From: an uncultured Dorea sp.
Lineage (GTDB): Bacteria; Bacillota; Clostridia; Lachnospirales; Lachnospiraceae
Length of the DNA stretch: 32,756 nucleotides
Assembly (NCBI GenBank): GCA_910577685.1
Contig: CAJTOH010000043.1
Span: 1 to 32,756, forward strand
Reading direction: 5' to 3'
Part shown: in pieces, positions 6,942-15,764 of the stretch
Numbering within the stretch: position 1 is the first letter of the stretch
Layout: each line of letters starts with the position of its first letter
Notes under the pieces: model-generated
What the model was told of the DNA's origin: nothing
Seen by the model: only the letters and a program-made list of their open reading frames with translations
The model's database searches: none
Program-made: the position numbers and the translations under genes

Positions 6942-7571
6942 ATGATAGTTGAAGTAATTAAAAGTAAGAAGGAGTTGGAAGGCGTAAAACCTTTCTTTGT
7001 GGAACATCTTCTGTGGGGGACAGAATTTATTCCAAGGACGTATGGGTATCTGGGGTTTGTTTTAGGGGAAGGGTTTTACCTGAAGATGGTTTGCGAGGAG
7101 GACGAGCCTCTTCGCACGTATGAGAATGTTCTGGATCCGGTCTACAAAGACAGCGCAATGGAGGCTTTTTTTCAGTTTGAACACGAGAAGGGCGCGCGGG
7201 GGTCGGCAATTTATCTGAATTTTGAGGTGAATGCCAACGGAGCCCTGCTGGCGGAATACGGCGGCGGGCGTACAAGCAGGACGCATTTTACAAAGGAGGA
7301 GCTGGAAGCGTTTGAATGCAGCGCCGCAGTGGAAGAGGGGCGGTGGAGCTTCCGGATACATATCCCCCTTTGGGTTCTGGACGAGATCTACGGCCCTTTG
7401 AATATGGGAAGGGGAAGCCGGTTTACATGCAATTTTTATAAGATATCCGAGGCGAAAGAGATCGAGCATTATGCGTCGTGTTTCCCGATTCATTCGGAGA
7501 TCCCCAGTTTCCATATGCCGGAATATTTTGGGGAGGCGGTGATTGCAGGCGGCGAAGGAGGGCAAGGATAA
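6942..7571 (+). CDS. CBM9-like carbohydrate-binding protein, no signal peptide
   Basis: 209 residues resembling the carbohydrate-binding family 9-like (DOMON-type) beta-sandwich: WGTEFIPRTYGYLGFVLGEGFYLKMVCEEDEP near the N-terminus, a central YLNFEVNANGALLAEYGGGR, and the C-terminal RFTCNFYKISE. There is no signal peptide or membrane segment, so it is probably cytosolic, unlike most binding modules, which are parts of secreted enzymes. It stands 70 bases before nagB at the head of the amino-sugar disaccharide locus. It may sense or shuttle a sugar; no catalytic residues are apparent. The fold assignment is moderate and the role is unknown. Confidence 0.65.
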   Translation: MIVEVIKSKKELEGVKPFFVEHLLWGTEFIPRTYGYLGFVLGEGFYLKMVCEEDEPLRTYENVLDPVYKDSAMEAFFQFEHEKGARGSAIYLNFEVNANGALLAEYGGGRTSRTHFTKEELEAFECSAAVEEGRWSFRIHIPLWVLDEIYGPLNMGRGSRFTCNFYKISEAKEIEHYASCFPIHSEIPSFHMPEYFGEAVIAGGEGGQG

Positions 7572-7588
7572 TTATAAAAGGTATATTT

Positions 7589-7602
7589 CCCTCGGCCGAG
7601 GG
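7589..7602. promoter_or_regulatory. Perfect 14-bp palindrome before nagB
   Basis: CCCTCGGCCGAGGG is a perfect palindrome in the 70-base gap between the CBM9-like gene and nagB, followed directly by TTGATA. It could be an operator, or a short mRNA hairpin; there is no T-run close enough for a terminator. It does not match the catabolite-repression (cre) consensus. Confidence 0.4.
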
Positions 7603-7641
7603 TTGATATAAAAATAAGAAGATGATCAGGAGGATATTTCG

Positions 7642-8373
7642 ATGAGGATTTACAAAGCAGCAGATTATAATGAGATGAGCAGGAAGGCGGCGAATGTAAT
7701 CGCGGCGCAGATCATGATGAAGCCGGACTGCGTTCTGGGGCTGGCGACGGGTTCCACGCCTATCGGGACTTATGAACAGTTGGTTGAGAAGAATAAGGCG
7801 GGTGATCTGGATTTTTCTGAGGTGAAGACGGTGAATCTTGACGAGTATAAGGGCCTGCCGCGTACGAACGACCAGAGCTATTACTATTTCATGCATGAGC
7901 ATCTTTTCGACAAGGTGAATATCGATCAGGATAATACCCATCTGCCGGACGGAACGAAGGAAGACAGTGTAAAAGAGTGCGCGGCTTATGAGGAAATTAT
8001 CCGCTCTCTCGGCGGGGTTGATCTGCAGCTTCTGGGATTGGGACATAACGGGCATATCGGTTTTAATGAGCCTGCGGAGGCCTTTGACAAGGAGACCCAC
8101 TGCGTAGACTTGCAGGAGAGTACCATCGAGGCGAATAAGAGATTTTTTGCTTCCGCCGCCGACGTTCCGAGGCAGGCGTATACTATGGGAATCGGTACGA
8201 TTATGAGGGCGAATAAGATTCTGGTAGTCGTGAGCGGAGAAGACAAGGCGGATATCGTGGCGAAGGCATTTTTCGGACCTGTAACTCCGGAGGTTCCGGC
8301 TTCTATCCTTCAGATGCATAATGATGTCACGATTGTTGCGGACGCGGCGGCGCTTTCTAAGGTTCCGCAGTAA
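7642..8373 (+). CDS. nagB: Glucosamine-6-phosphate deaminase
   Basis: 243 residues, typical of Firmicute NagB. Motifs are LGLATGSTPIGTYEQL (phosphate loop), VNLDEYKGLPRTNDQSYYYFM, and the active-site block LLGLGHNGHIGFNEPA with the catalytic His and Glu. It converts glucosamine 6-phosphate to fructose 6-phosphate and ammonia, feeding glycolysis. AGGAGG sits just before the ATG. Its place in front of the GH112 phosphorylase suggests it handles the amino-sugar half of the disaccharide, but nagA, the deacetylase normally needed first, is not in the window. Confidence 0.96.
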   Translation: MRIYKAADYNEMSRKAANVIAAQIMMKPDCVLGLATGSTPIGTYEQLVEKNKAGDLDFSEVKTVNLDEYKGLPRTNDQSYYYFMHEHLFDKVNIDQDNTHLPDGTKEDSVKECAAYEEIIRSLGGVDLQLLGLGHNGHIGFNEPAEAFDKETHCVDLQESTIEANKRFFASAADVPRQAYTMGIGTIMRANKILVVVSGEDKADIVAKAFFGPVTPEVPASILQMHNDVTIVADAAALSKVPQ

Positions 8374-8418
8374 TACGGGGTACGTTCTGTTCTGTTAAGG
8401 TATGTGAGGAGAGAAGAT

Positions 8419-10626
8419 ATGAGCGATCGTATGAGAGGTCGGGTTACGATCCCGACAGATTTAGATGTGGTTCCAGAGACGCTGGAACTTGTAAAACGTT
8501 GGGGAGCAGATGCAATCCGCGACTGCGACGGGACTGAGTATCCGGAAGAGTTGAGGAACGTGGATGCGAAGGTCTATTCAACATATTATACGACCAGGAA
8601 AGACAATGAGTGGGCGAAGGCGCATCCGGAAGAGATCCAGCAGATGTATATTATGACGCCGTTTTATAATGCGACGGAGGAGAATCTGCGTATCCACCTT
8701 ATGAATCATCTGTATCCGGACATGCTTGCCGTCAATTCAAGAGACGACATTAAAAAATGGTGGGAGGTCATTGACCGTACCACGGGGGAAGCGGTTCCGG
8801 CAGAAGGGTCCTGCTGCGGAATCAGGGAGGGAGAGATCTCTCCGGGCGAAGAGTGGCATTATGAAGAAGAGACCGGCGACGTGGTGATCACGGGCGCGAA
8901 GGAGTTCCATGATTATACCGTAAGTTTCCTCGCATATATTATGTGGGATCCGGTGCATATGTACAATGCGGTAACCAATGACTGGAAGGGCGTGGAGAAG
9001 CAGATTACCTTCGACGTGCGTCAGCCAAAGACGAAGGAATTCTCCATGGAGCGTCTGAAAAAGTACATCGCGGCGAGCCCGCACATTGACGTGATACGTT
9101 ATACCACGTTTTTTCATCAGTTTACGCTGATCTTCGATGAATTTGCCCGTGAGAAATACGTGGACTGGTATGGTTATTCGGCGTCGGTAAGTCCTTTTAT
9201 TTTAGAACAGTTTGAGAGGGAAGCTGGCTATCCTTTCCGGCCGGAATATATTATTGATCAGGGCTATATGAACAATACCTATCGGGTTCCTTCTAAGGAG
9301 TTCCGTGATTTTCAGGATTTCCAGAGAAGAGAGGTTGCGAAGCTGGCCAAAGAGATGGTGGATATTACCCATGAATGTGGGAAAGAGGCGATGATGTTCC
9401 TTGGGGATCACTGGATCGGTATGGAGCCTTTCATGGACGAATTCAAGGAAATCGGACTGGACGCAGTGGTCGGAAGCGTGGGTAATGGGGCTACGCTGAG
9501 GCTGATCAGCGATATAGAGGGCGTAAAATACACGGAAGGCCGTTTCCTGCCTTATTTCTTCCCGGATACCTTCCATGAGGGCGGCGATCCGGTAAAAGAG
9601 GCGAAGGTGAACTGGGTGACGGCGAGAAGGGCGATTCTGCGCAAACCAATCGACCGGATCGGCTACGGCGGTTATCTGAAGCTGGCCATGGAATTCCCGG
9701 AATTTATTGACTATGTGGAAGAGGTCTGTCAGGAGTTCCGCGTTCTGTATGAGAATATCAAGGGAACGACGCCGCACTGCGTGAAGAAGGCGGCAGTGCT
9801 GAACAGTTGGGGACGGATGAGGGCATGGGGCAACCATATGGTCCACCACGCTCTGTATTATAAGCAGAACTATTCCTATGCAGGGATTATCGAGGCCTTA
9901 AGCGGCGCTCCCTTCGATGTCGTTTTCATCAGTTTTGACGATATCCGTAAGGATCCTTCCGTGCTGGACGACGTCGACGTGATCCTGAATGTGGGCGACG
10001 CTTATACGGCGTACACAGGCGGGGAGAACTGGAAGGATGAAAGAATCGTGACGGCCATTAAGCGGTTTGTATATCAAGGCGGCGGTTTTATCGGCGTCGG
10101 GGAACCGGCCGCATACCAGTGGCAGGGCAGGTTCTTCCAGTTGTCGGGCGTCTTAGGCGTGGAGGAAGAGACCGGATTCACGCTTAACGTGGACAAATAT
10201 AACTGGGAAGAGCATGCGCACTTTATCACGGAGGACTGCAAAGGGGAGATTGACTTCGGTGAAGGAAAGAAGAATATCTTCGCATTGGACAAAACGACCG
10301 TGATCTGCCAGCGGGATAAGGAAGTACAGCTTGCGGCGAACTCTTTCGGAGAGGGACGGGGCGTGTATATCAGCGGGCTTCCATACAGCTTCGAGAACAG
10401 CAGGCTTTTGTACAGGGCAATCCTGTGGGCTTCGAGTGCGGAGGATGAGCTTTTGCGGTGGTTTTCCAGCAATTATAATGTGGAGGTTCATGCGTATATT
10501 AAGAACGGGAAGTACTGCGTGGTCAATAATACCTATGAGCCGCAGAGTACGACGGTATATAAGGGCGACGGGTCGAGTTTCCAACTGGACCTTAAGGCCA
10601 ATGAGATTATCTGGTATGAGATTTGA
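8419..10626 (+). CDS. lnpA: GH112 1,3-beta-galactosyl-N-acetylhexosamine phosphorylase
   Basis: 735 residues from the ATG at 8419 (preceded by GAGGAGAG); the GTG at 8404 overlaps that ribosome site. The whole length matches the galacto-N-biose/lacto-N-biose phosphorylase family: RGRVTIPTDLDVVPETLELVKRWGADAIRDCDGTEYP at the N-terminus, the (beta/alpha)8 domain with MFLGDHWIG (Asp about residue 330, where the family's catalytic Asp is expected), a middle GATase-like domain and a C-terminal beta domain. It is a cytosolic enzyme that uses phosphate to split Gal-beta-1,3-GalNAc or Gal-beta-1,3-GlcNAc into galactose 1-phosphate and the free N-acetylhexosamine. Which disaccharide is preferred cannot be read here. 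It is 45 bases after nagB and probably in one transcript. Confidence 0.95.
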   Translation: MSDRMRGRVTIPTDLDVVPETLELVKRWGADAIRDCDGTEYPEELRNVDAKVYSTYYTTRKDNEWAKAHPEEIQQMYIMTPFYNATEENLRIHLMNHLYPDMLAVNSRDDIKKWWEVIDRTTGEAVPAEGSCCGIREGEISPGEEWHYEEETGDVVITGAKEFHDYTVSFLAYIMWDPVHMYNAVTNDWKGVEKQITFDVRQPKTKEFSMERLKKYIAASPHIDVIRYTTFFHQFTLIFDEFAREKYVDWYGYSASVSPFILEQFEREAGYPFRPEYIIDQGYMNNTYRVPSKEFRDFQDFQRREVAKLAKEMVDITHECGKEAMMFLGDHWIGMEPFMDEFKEIGLDAVVGSVGNGATLRLISDIEGVKYTEGRFLPYFFPDTFHEGGDPVKEAKVNWVTARRAILRKPIDRIGYGGYLKLAMEFPEFIDYVEEVCQEFRVLYENIKGTTPHCVKKAAVLNSWGRMRAWGNHMVHHALYYKQNYSYAGIIEALSGAPFDVVFISFDDIRKDPSVLDDVDVILNVGDAYTAYTGGENWKDERIVTAIKRFVYQGGGFIGVGEPAAYQWQGRFFQLSGVLGVEEETGFTLNVDKYNWEEHAHFITEDCKGEIDFGEGKKNIFALDKTTVICQRDKEVQLAANSFGEGRGVYISGLPYSFENSRLLYRAILWASSAEDELLRWFSSNYNVEVHAYIKNGKYCVVNNTYEPQSTTVYKGDGSSFQLDLKANEIIWYEI

Positions 10627-10639
10627 TTCATATAGGTCT

Positions 10640-10676
10640 ACAAGCGGGGCTGCCAAAAGGCGGCCCCCTTGTCTTT
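10640..10676 (+). terminator. Terminator after the GH112 gene
   Basis: GGGGCTGCC (10646-10654) pairs with GGCGGCCCC (10659-10667) around AAAA; beyond a C-C mismatch ACAAG pairs with CTTGT. The stem is GC-rich and the following stretch is short in T (TTGTCTTT). It lies between convergent genes, and mainly serves the + strand. Confidence 0.75.
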
Positions 10677-12402
10677 AAAGTTTTGGTGTCATATTCAAGG
10701 ATTCCTGACCGGCATTGAGATAAAGGGTTACGACGGTGTCCCTCGGCCGGCTTTCTATACGGACGCCGTATTCGTTTCCTTCATACAGGCGGATCTTATT
10801 ATGGATATTGCGTATTCCCAGACCGGGGGATTCTTGGAATGAAGCGCTGATTCCTTTGGAAATATCTTCGGCCAGAAGACGGTTGATCTCGTCTAACGTT
10901 CTTTCGTCAAACCCGATACCATTATCGTGAATCGTAATATACAAGCCGTTCCGTTCCCGGAAGGTACGGATTAGGATCTCCCCGTTCTCCTCGATGGATT
11001 CAAGCCCGTGGAAGATGGAATTTTCCACCAGCGGCTGAAGGATCATCTTTGGAATCTTACATTGTCTGGTATCTTCCCCAATGTCCAGCCGATAGGTGAT
11101 CCGTTCTTGGAAACGGACGCGGATCATATACAGATATTTGTCTATGATGTTCAGCTCGTCTTCCAGATTCACCAGAAAATCGCCCTTGATGGAGTAACGG
11201 AAAAGCCCCGCCATATTTGTGCAGATCTGCGCCACTTCCGGGACTTTGTGCATCAGTGATATACCTCTCATGCACTGCAGCATATTGTAGAGAAAGTGCG
11301 GGTTGATCTGGCTCTGGTAGGCATAGAGCTGGGTCTGGTTTTTGTTCAGCTCCATCTCATACAGCCTTGCCTGGGAAGCGATGTTATGCTGATTCAGAGA
11401 TGAGATTTTCGCCAGCAGAGAGTTGACATGGGAGGCGATGGAACCAATCTCATTTTTCAGGGACGTCTGAATCTGAGGATTTTCATTTTCGTAATCAAGA
11501 TCTTCAATCTCGCCGTTCAGCCGGTAGATCGGGCGAATAATGAAGCGCTGTACCGCGAAAGCGATATAGATAATGTAGATAAAAGAAAGAACGGCGAGAA
11601 GTACCAGCGGGCCTGATTGTATATCGCGGAAAAAATGAATCTGCCCGGTATACACGGTTCCGGTGACTGACAGATTGGTTGCGGTCACGTCATGGGAAGT
11701 TTTGTAGAATTCCTTGTCTGAGGGCGGAGCCAATGAATCCGGAGCCATGTTCGAGTATAAAATCTGTCCGGTCTTGGTGTCCGTAATATCCAGATGCATG
11801 TCGGAGGTGGAATTTACCAGCTTATACAGGGTGTTTGTCTTACAGATGATGGCGATATTTCCCAGAGGCTTCCTGAAATTCTCTGAAAAAGCAGTCACGG
11901 ATACCGTGGAAAAATAGATGAGATAGGGTTCGTCTGTCTTAGGATTCACATAGAATTCAAAATAGCTCTCCGTATTTTTACCGGTATCCTTAAAATTTCC
12001 AATCAGAAACCGTTCCATATCCGCAGAAAGATAGTTAATAATGCTTGCAGAAGAATATTTATCCCAGAGCACCACGTCCACAAGGTCGGGAATATACGAC
12101 TTGGATAATTCTACCAGATCAAAAACCGCCTGCCTCGGAAGTTTATGGATATCTTTTGAGTCGCTCAGAAGATATTCCTGAATGTCTCTGTTTGCCGAGA
12201 ACATGGTAGACAATTTCTTCATGCTTGTAACCATGGTAGAGATGTTAATCTCAATGTTGTCAAGCGTAGTTGTACAGTATCGGATCAGGCTTTCGTTCTG
12301 TGATTTTCGGATAAATGCAATCGTATAATAGTTGGTTCCCAGAATAATCAGTATGGGAATCAGAAGAATGGCAACAAACTGCCGGGACAGAGATTTTTTC
12401 AT
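10675..12402 (-). CDS. Sensor histidine kinase, YesM/LytS type
   Basis: 575 residues from the ATG at 12402, which has AAGGAG ten bases upstream and overlaps the regulator stop by ATGA. Layout: membrane segment at about 9-31, a large extracytoplasmic sensor domain (Cache-like), a second membrane segment near 285-310, HAMP, then a His_kinase domain with QSQINPHFLYNML (His369 the likely phosphorylated residue) and a HATPase domain with LQPLVENSIFHGLE, DNGIGF and GLGIRNIHNKIRLYEG. This class pairs with AraC-type regulators and generally controls sugar ABC operons. It lies between the phosphorylase and the transporter genes, on the opposite strand, and faces the transporter with its regulator, so the imported disaccharide or its binding protein is the likely signal. 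Confidence 0.95.
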   Translation of the reverse strand: MKKSLSRQFVAILLIPILIILGTNYYTIAFIRKSQNESLIRYCTTTLDNIEINISTMVTSMKKLSTMFSANRDIQEYLLSDSKDIHKLPRQAVFDLVELSKSYIPDLVDVVLWDKYSSASIINYLSADMERFLIGNFKDTGKNTESYFEFYVNPKTDEPYLIYFSTVSVTAFSENFRKPLGNIAIICKTNTLYKLVNSTSDMHLDITDTKTGQILYSNMAPDSLAPPSDKEFYKTSHDVTATNLSVTGTVYTGQIHFFRDIQSGPLVLLAVLSFIYIIYIAFAVQRFIIRPIYRLNGEIEDLDYENENPQIQTSLKNEIGSIASHVNSLLAKISSLNQHNIASQARLYEMELNKNQTQLYAYQSQINPHFLYNMLQCMRGISLMHKVPEVAQICTNMAGLFRYSIKGDFLVNLEDELNIIDKYLYMIRVRFQERITYRLDIGEDTRQCKIPKMILQPLVENSIFHGLESIEENGEILIRTFRERNGLYITIHDNGIGFDERTLDEINRLLAEDISKGISASFQESPGLGIRNIHNKIRLYEGNEYGVRIESRPRDTVVTLYLNAGQESLNMTPKL

Positions 12403-13145
12403 GAATCGGACTCCTTTATATTGTAAAATTGCCGCCGGTATTCCTTGGGGGAATAGCTGCAATGTTTCTTAAATACTTTGCTAAAATAAAAATAATCGTT
12501 GTATCCGACCATCTGCGCGATCTTCTCGAGGGAATGAGCCGTCGTCTTGAGAAGAGACTGCGCTTCCGTGATTCGAAGTTCGGTCAGATGCTGAGAAAAG
12601 GTCTTACCCAGATATTTGGTAAAAAGTGTACAACAGTAGTTGGGATTCAGATCGAAAGCGGCGGCCAGTGATTTCAGGCTTAGTTTCTCAGGAAAATGGG
12701 TGTTCATATGGTTCAGTATGCGTTCAAAAGTGTCGTCTATATATGCGGAATCGGAAGGAAGTACGCTGCGCCGGTTTAACGCGGTTCTTGCCCGTTCCAG
12801 ACAGGCGGCGGTCTCAGCGGGATCCAGAGGTTTCAGACAGTACCCTGTAACGCCGTAGGCAATGGCTTCTTTGGCATAGGCAAAATCATTGTATCCGCTT
12901 ACGATAATGAACTCACAGTTCAGATGCTGGGCGCGCACCTTCTGAATCAGTTCTAATCCGGTCATTCCCGGCATGCGGATATCCGTGATGATCAGCTCCG
13001 GTTTCTTTGACATGATGGCCGGAAGGGCTTTTAAGGGGGACCGGAAAGAGCCGATGATCTCAAAACCCATATCTTTCAATGCGAAGGTCTGCTCAATATC
13101 CAGAATGGTCCAGGGTTCGTCGTCAATAATGATTGCTTTGTACAT
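12399..13145 (-). CDS. AraC-type response regulator, YesN type
   Basis: 248 residues: receiver domain 1-120 with acidic pocket Asp8/Asp9, phospho-acceptor Asp55 (IITDIRMPG), Ser83 and Lys105 (CLKPLD), then a C-terminal AraC double helix-turn-helix (about 145-245, LSLKSLAAAFDLNPNYCCTLFTKYLGKTFSQ and IAQMVGYNDYFYFSKVFKKH regions). It is cotranscribed with and overlaps the kinase. The gene is divergent from the ABC transporter operon across a 359-base gap, so activation of the transporter promoter is the natural prediction. Confidence 0.95.
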   Translation of the reverse strand: MYKAIIIDDEPWTILDIEQTFALKDMGFEIIGSFRSPLKALPAIMSKKPELIITDIRMPGMTGLELIQKVRAQHLNCEFIIVSGYNDFAYAKEAIAYGVTGYCLKPLDPAETAACLERARTALNRRSVLPSDSAYIDDTFERILNHMNTHFPEKLSLKSLAAAFDLNPNYCCTLFTKYLGKTFSQHLTELRITEAQSLLKTTAHSLEKIAQMVGYNDYFYFSKVFKKHCSYSPKEYRRQFYNIKESDS

Positions 13146-13504
13146 GGCTGTATCAGCTCCTTTCTATGTTTCTAAACAGTATACTCTATACAATTTCCTG
13201 TGTCTATAAGAAGCACAGCAATTTATTTGGATAAAATGGGATATTTTCTGATAAGATGTAAAATACTCATAAAAAAACTATTTTAATCTGAGAATATTAC
13301 ATTTTTTTATTGAAGCAATATTTGTATAATTTTTATAGAAATAAGGTCGTACAAAGGGATTGTATAGTGCAATATGGTTACTAAGTATCACTCTCTGTTA
13401 AAATGATACTTTTTCAGCGGCCTCGTATGCTGTGCAGAGGGTGAGCGTGGCAGGGAAGGGTATGAGTAACCGGCCTAAAATGTATGGCGAAAGGAGGAAA
13501 ACAT
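13146..13504. promoter_or_regulatory. AT-rich divergent control region of the regulator and transporter genes
   Basis: This 359-base gap holds no gene. The left part is very AT-rich. A possible + strand promoter is TTGAAG (13310-13315), 18 bases, TATAGA (13334-13339), with TATAAT also at 13325-13330. Further down an inverted repeat AAGTATCA (13383-13390) and TGATACTT (13404-13411), followed by TTTT, could be a regulator site or a leader hairpin. AAGGAGG at 13491-13497 is the ribosome site of the lipoprotein gene. Binding of the YesN-like regulator here is inferred from position only. Confidence 0.5.
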
Positions 13505-14854
13505 ATGAGAAAAAGGACAAGAATACTCTCCGTATTGTTATGCACGGCAATGACTGTCGCGTTGGCTGGCTGCGGAGGAAAAAGCGGCGGGGACGCCAGG
13601 AAGGATGAGAAGGGAGGCGACGGGAAGATCAAGCTGACTTTTTCAACCTCCGTGTATGTGGAAGAGCCTCATCAAAAGGCGATTGACGCCCTGCTGGCGG
13701 CGTACAATGAGAAGAATCCGGAGGTGACCATCGAGATTCTGGGCGCAGGCTACGACGGATATTGGGACAATATCACCACAGAGATTCTGGCCAACAATGA
13801 AAGCGACATGATTCAGGTGTATCCGGAAAATATTTCCACTTATCAGGCAATCAGAGAAGGGGGAACTTTCCTTGACCTGTCGGAATATATGGACGACGGG
13901 TTAAAGGAGAAGCTGGTAGGACAGGAAATGTGTCAGGTCGACGGAGAGACTCTGGCAATCTCTTCTTATGCATGGGGAACGACCGGAATTTTTTACCGAA
14001 AGTCTTTGCTCAAAGAGGCGGGGGTTGATCCTGAGTCGATTCATACGCAGGAGGATTTCCGGGAGGCGTGCGCGAAATTTGCAGGCGGCGGAAAGTATGC
14101 TACCGGCGTGGTGTCGGGGACGCACGCGTTTACCGTCAGCGAGTGGAGCCGCCTGATTGCAAGGCCGGTGTCCGGGGGCTTATATTTCCCTGATGGAGAG
14201 TCCGGGCCTTACGCTGCCGAGAACGTGAATGTTAATTCGCCGGGAAATGTATGGGCGGCGCAGTGGTGGCAGGATTTTCTGCTGAAAGATAAGGCGGCGA
14301 AGCTGGTTCCGGATAAGAAGGATACCAGAGAGATGTTCTGGAACGGCGAGATTCCCTTCTGTATGGACGGCCCGTGGTTTGTGGGGATGTCGAAGGAGAG
14401 AGACGAAGCCCTGATGGAGGATATCGGTATTATGCCTCAGTTTGACATTGTGTATGAGGGCGAGACGTACAGGCCGAATCCTACGAATTATCCGCTGGTT
14501 ACGATGATCAGCAAGAACTGCGCGCACCCCGGCGAGGCGTACGCCTTCCTTGAGTGGATGACTACGGACGAGGCTCAGGCTATTATCGCAGACTGCGGTA
14601 TGATCCCGAGCAATACGGATTACTCTACGAGCGATGAATATATAGAGAACCATGAACTCGAATATGCAATCGTTGATTATATGCAGAACAATTATGAGGA
14701 ACTGGTTGCGGACCCGAATATCGCGCAGTTGGGGGAGATCTCACAGATCATGCTGGATGCGGCTCAGAAAATGTTCTCTGAGCAGGCGGCGGACGTTAAG
14801 ACGGAGATGGATAACGCCCAGAAGCAGATCGAAGAAGTAATGAGCAGGGAATAA
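13505..14854 (+). CDS. Sugar ABC transporter substrate-binding lipoprotein
   Basis: 449 residues from the ATG at 13505, chosen because AAGGAGG stands seven bases before it; the in-frame ATG at 13484 precedes that site. A lipoprotein signal peptide ends in LAGC (Cys about residue 22). The rest matches family 1 extracellular solute-binding proteins (KIKLTFSTSVYVEEPHQKAIDALLAAYNEKNPEVTIEIL, then the hinge WNGEIPFCMDGPWFVGM and C-terminal GEAYAFLEWMTTDEAQAIIADCG). It is tethered to the outer face of the membrane and captures the disaccharide for the two permeases that follow. Specificity is inferred from the GH112 and kinase genes nearby, with lacto-N-biose/galacto-N-biose the best guess. Confidence 0.94.
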   Translation: MRKRTRILSVLLCTAMTVALAGCGGKSGGDARKDEKGGDGKIKLTFSTSVYVEEPHQKAIDALLAAYNEKNPEVTIEILGAGYDGYWDNITTEILANNESDMIQVYPENISTYQAIREGGTFLDLSEYMDDGLKEKLVGQEMCQVDGETLAISSYAWGTTGIFYRKSLLKEAGVDPESIHTQEDFREACAKFAGGGKYATGVVSGTHAFTVSEWSRLIARPVSGGLYFPDGESGPYAAENVNVNSPGNVWAAQWWQDFLLKDKAAKLVPDKKDTREMFWNGEIPFCMDGPWFVGMSKERDEALMEDIGIMPQFDIVYEGETYRPNPTNYPLVTMISKNCAHPGEAYAFLEWMTTDEAQAIIADCGMIPSNTDYSTSDEYIENHELEYAIVDYMQNNYEELVADPNIAQLGEISQIMLDAAQKMFSEQAADVKTEMDNAQKQIEEVMSRE

Positions 14855-14864
14855 GGTATGTCAT

Positions 14865-15764
14865 ATGAATAAAAAAAGAAAATGGAAAAGGACGTTGGAA
14901 CCCTATATATTCCTGGTGCCGCTGCTTCTGATCATTCTGGTATTTCTGATCGTGCCTATTGCGAAGGCGGCGGTAATGAGCTTTCAATATTACTATATAG
15001 CGAAGCCTTCGCCAGACGGTAATTACTTTGTGGGGCTTAAGAATTACCGGGCGGTTCTGACGGATGATTATTTCTATAATTCCGTCAAGGTTACGGCGTT
15101 CTATATCGTGACAACGGTTCTGGGGAGATATGTAATCGGATTCATTACGGCGCTGCTGCTGAATACCAGGTTCCTTGGGCGGGGACTTGCAAGAGCGCTT
15201 ATCATCATTCCATGGGCGGTTCCGGAAGTTGTGGCATGTCTGGTGTGGATTCTGATGTACGACAGGGATTACGGGATTATTAATTTCCTCTTGAACAACG
15301 CGGGGATTCTTTCACAGAATATCGCATATCTGCAGGATGTGTCGATTGCCCTGCCGGCGGCAGCCGTGGTTAATATATGGAAAGGATTTCCGTTTGTGGC
15401 CGTCATGCTGCTTGCCGGGATGCAGAGCGTTTCCTCTGACATGTACGAAGCGGCAGATATTGACGGAGCCGGATGGGTTCAGAAAGTGCGCTATATTACC
15501 ATACCTTCGATCAAGTCGGTGTCCGGGATTGTGTTTCTGCTGCTGATCATATGGACGATCAAGGATTATGCGATTGCGTACGTTCTTACGAAGGGAGGGC
15601 CGTCAAGAGCGACGGAGCTTCTGACGATCTATGTACAGCAGATGGGATTTAAGTATTTTGATTTTGGTAAGGCGGCGGCTTCAGGGATGCTTATGCTGCT
15701 GGTATCGCTGGGATTTACATATTTTTATTTTAAGGTGGTGAACCGGGGGGAGGATGAAGTATGA
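14865..15764 (+). CDS. Sugar ABC transporter permease (MalF type)
   Basis: 299 residues with six predicted membrane spans. The first spans YIFLVPLLLIILVFLIVPIA and the cytoplasmic EAA loop is EAADIDGAGWVQKVRYITIP, the ATPase-docking motif of carbohydrate CUT1 permeases. It starts 10 bases after the binding protein and overlaps the next permease by four bases (ATGA). It forms the inner-membrane channel with the second permease; the ATPase is not encoded in the window and is likely a shared MsiK/UgpC-type subunit. Confidence 0.95.
   Translation: MNKKRKWKRTLEPYIFLVPLLLIILVFLIVPIAKAAVMSFQYYYIAKPSPDGNYFVGLKNYRAVLTDDYFYNSVKVTAFYIVTTVLGRYVIGFITALLLNTRFLGRGLARALIIIPWAVPEVVACLVWILMYDRDYGIINFLLNNAGILSQNIAYLQDVSIALPAAAVVNIWKGFPFVAVMLLAGMQSVSSDMYEAADIDGAGWVQKVRYITIPSIKSVSGIVFLLLIIWTIKDYAIAYVLTKGGPSRATELLTIYVQQMGFKYFDFGKAAASGMLMLLVSLGFTYFYFKVVNRGEDEV

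Noticed and set aside
7423..8319. Long antisense frame over nagB and its upstream gene
   Set aside because: It overlaps nagB and the CBM9-like gene on the other strand, and has no family similarity or ribosome site.
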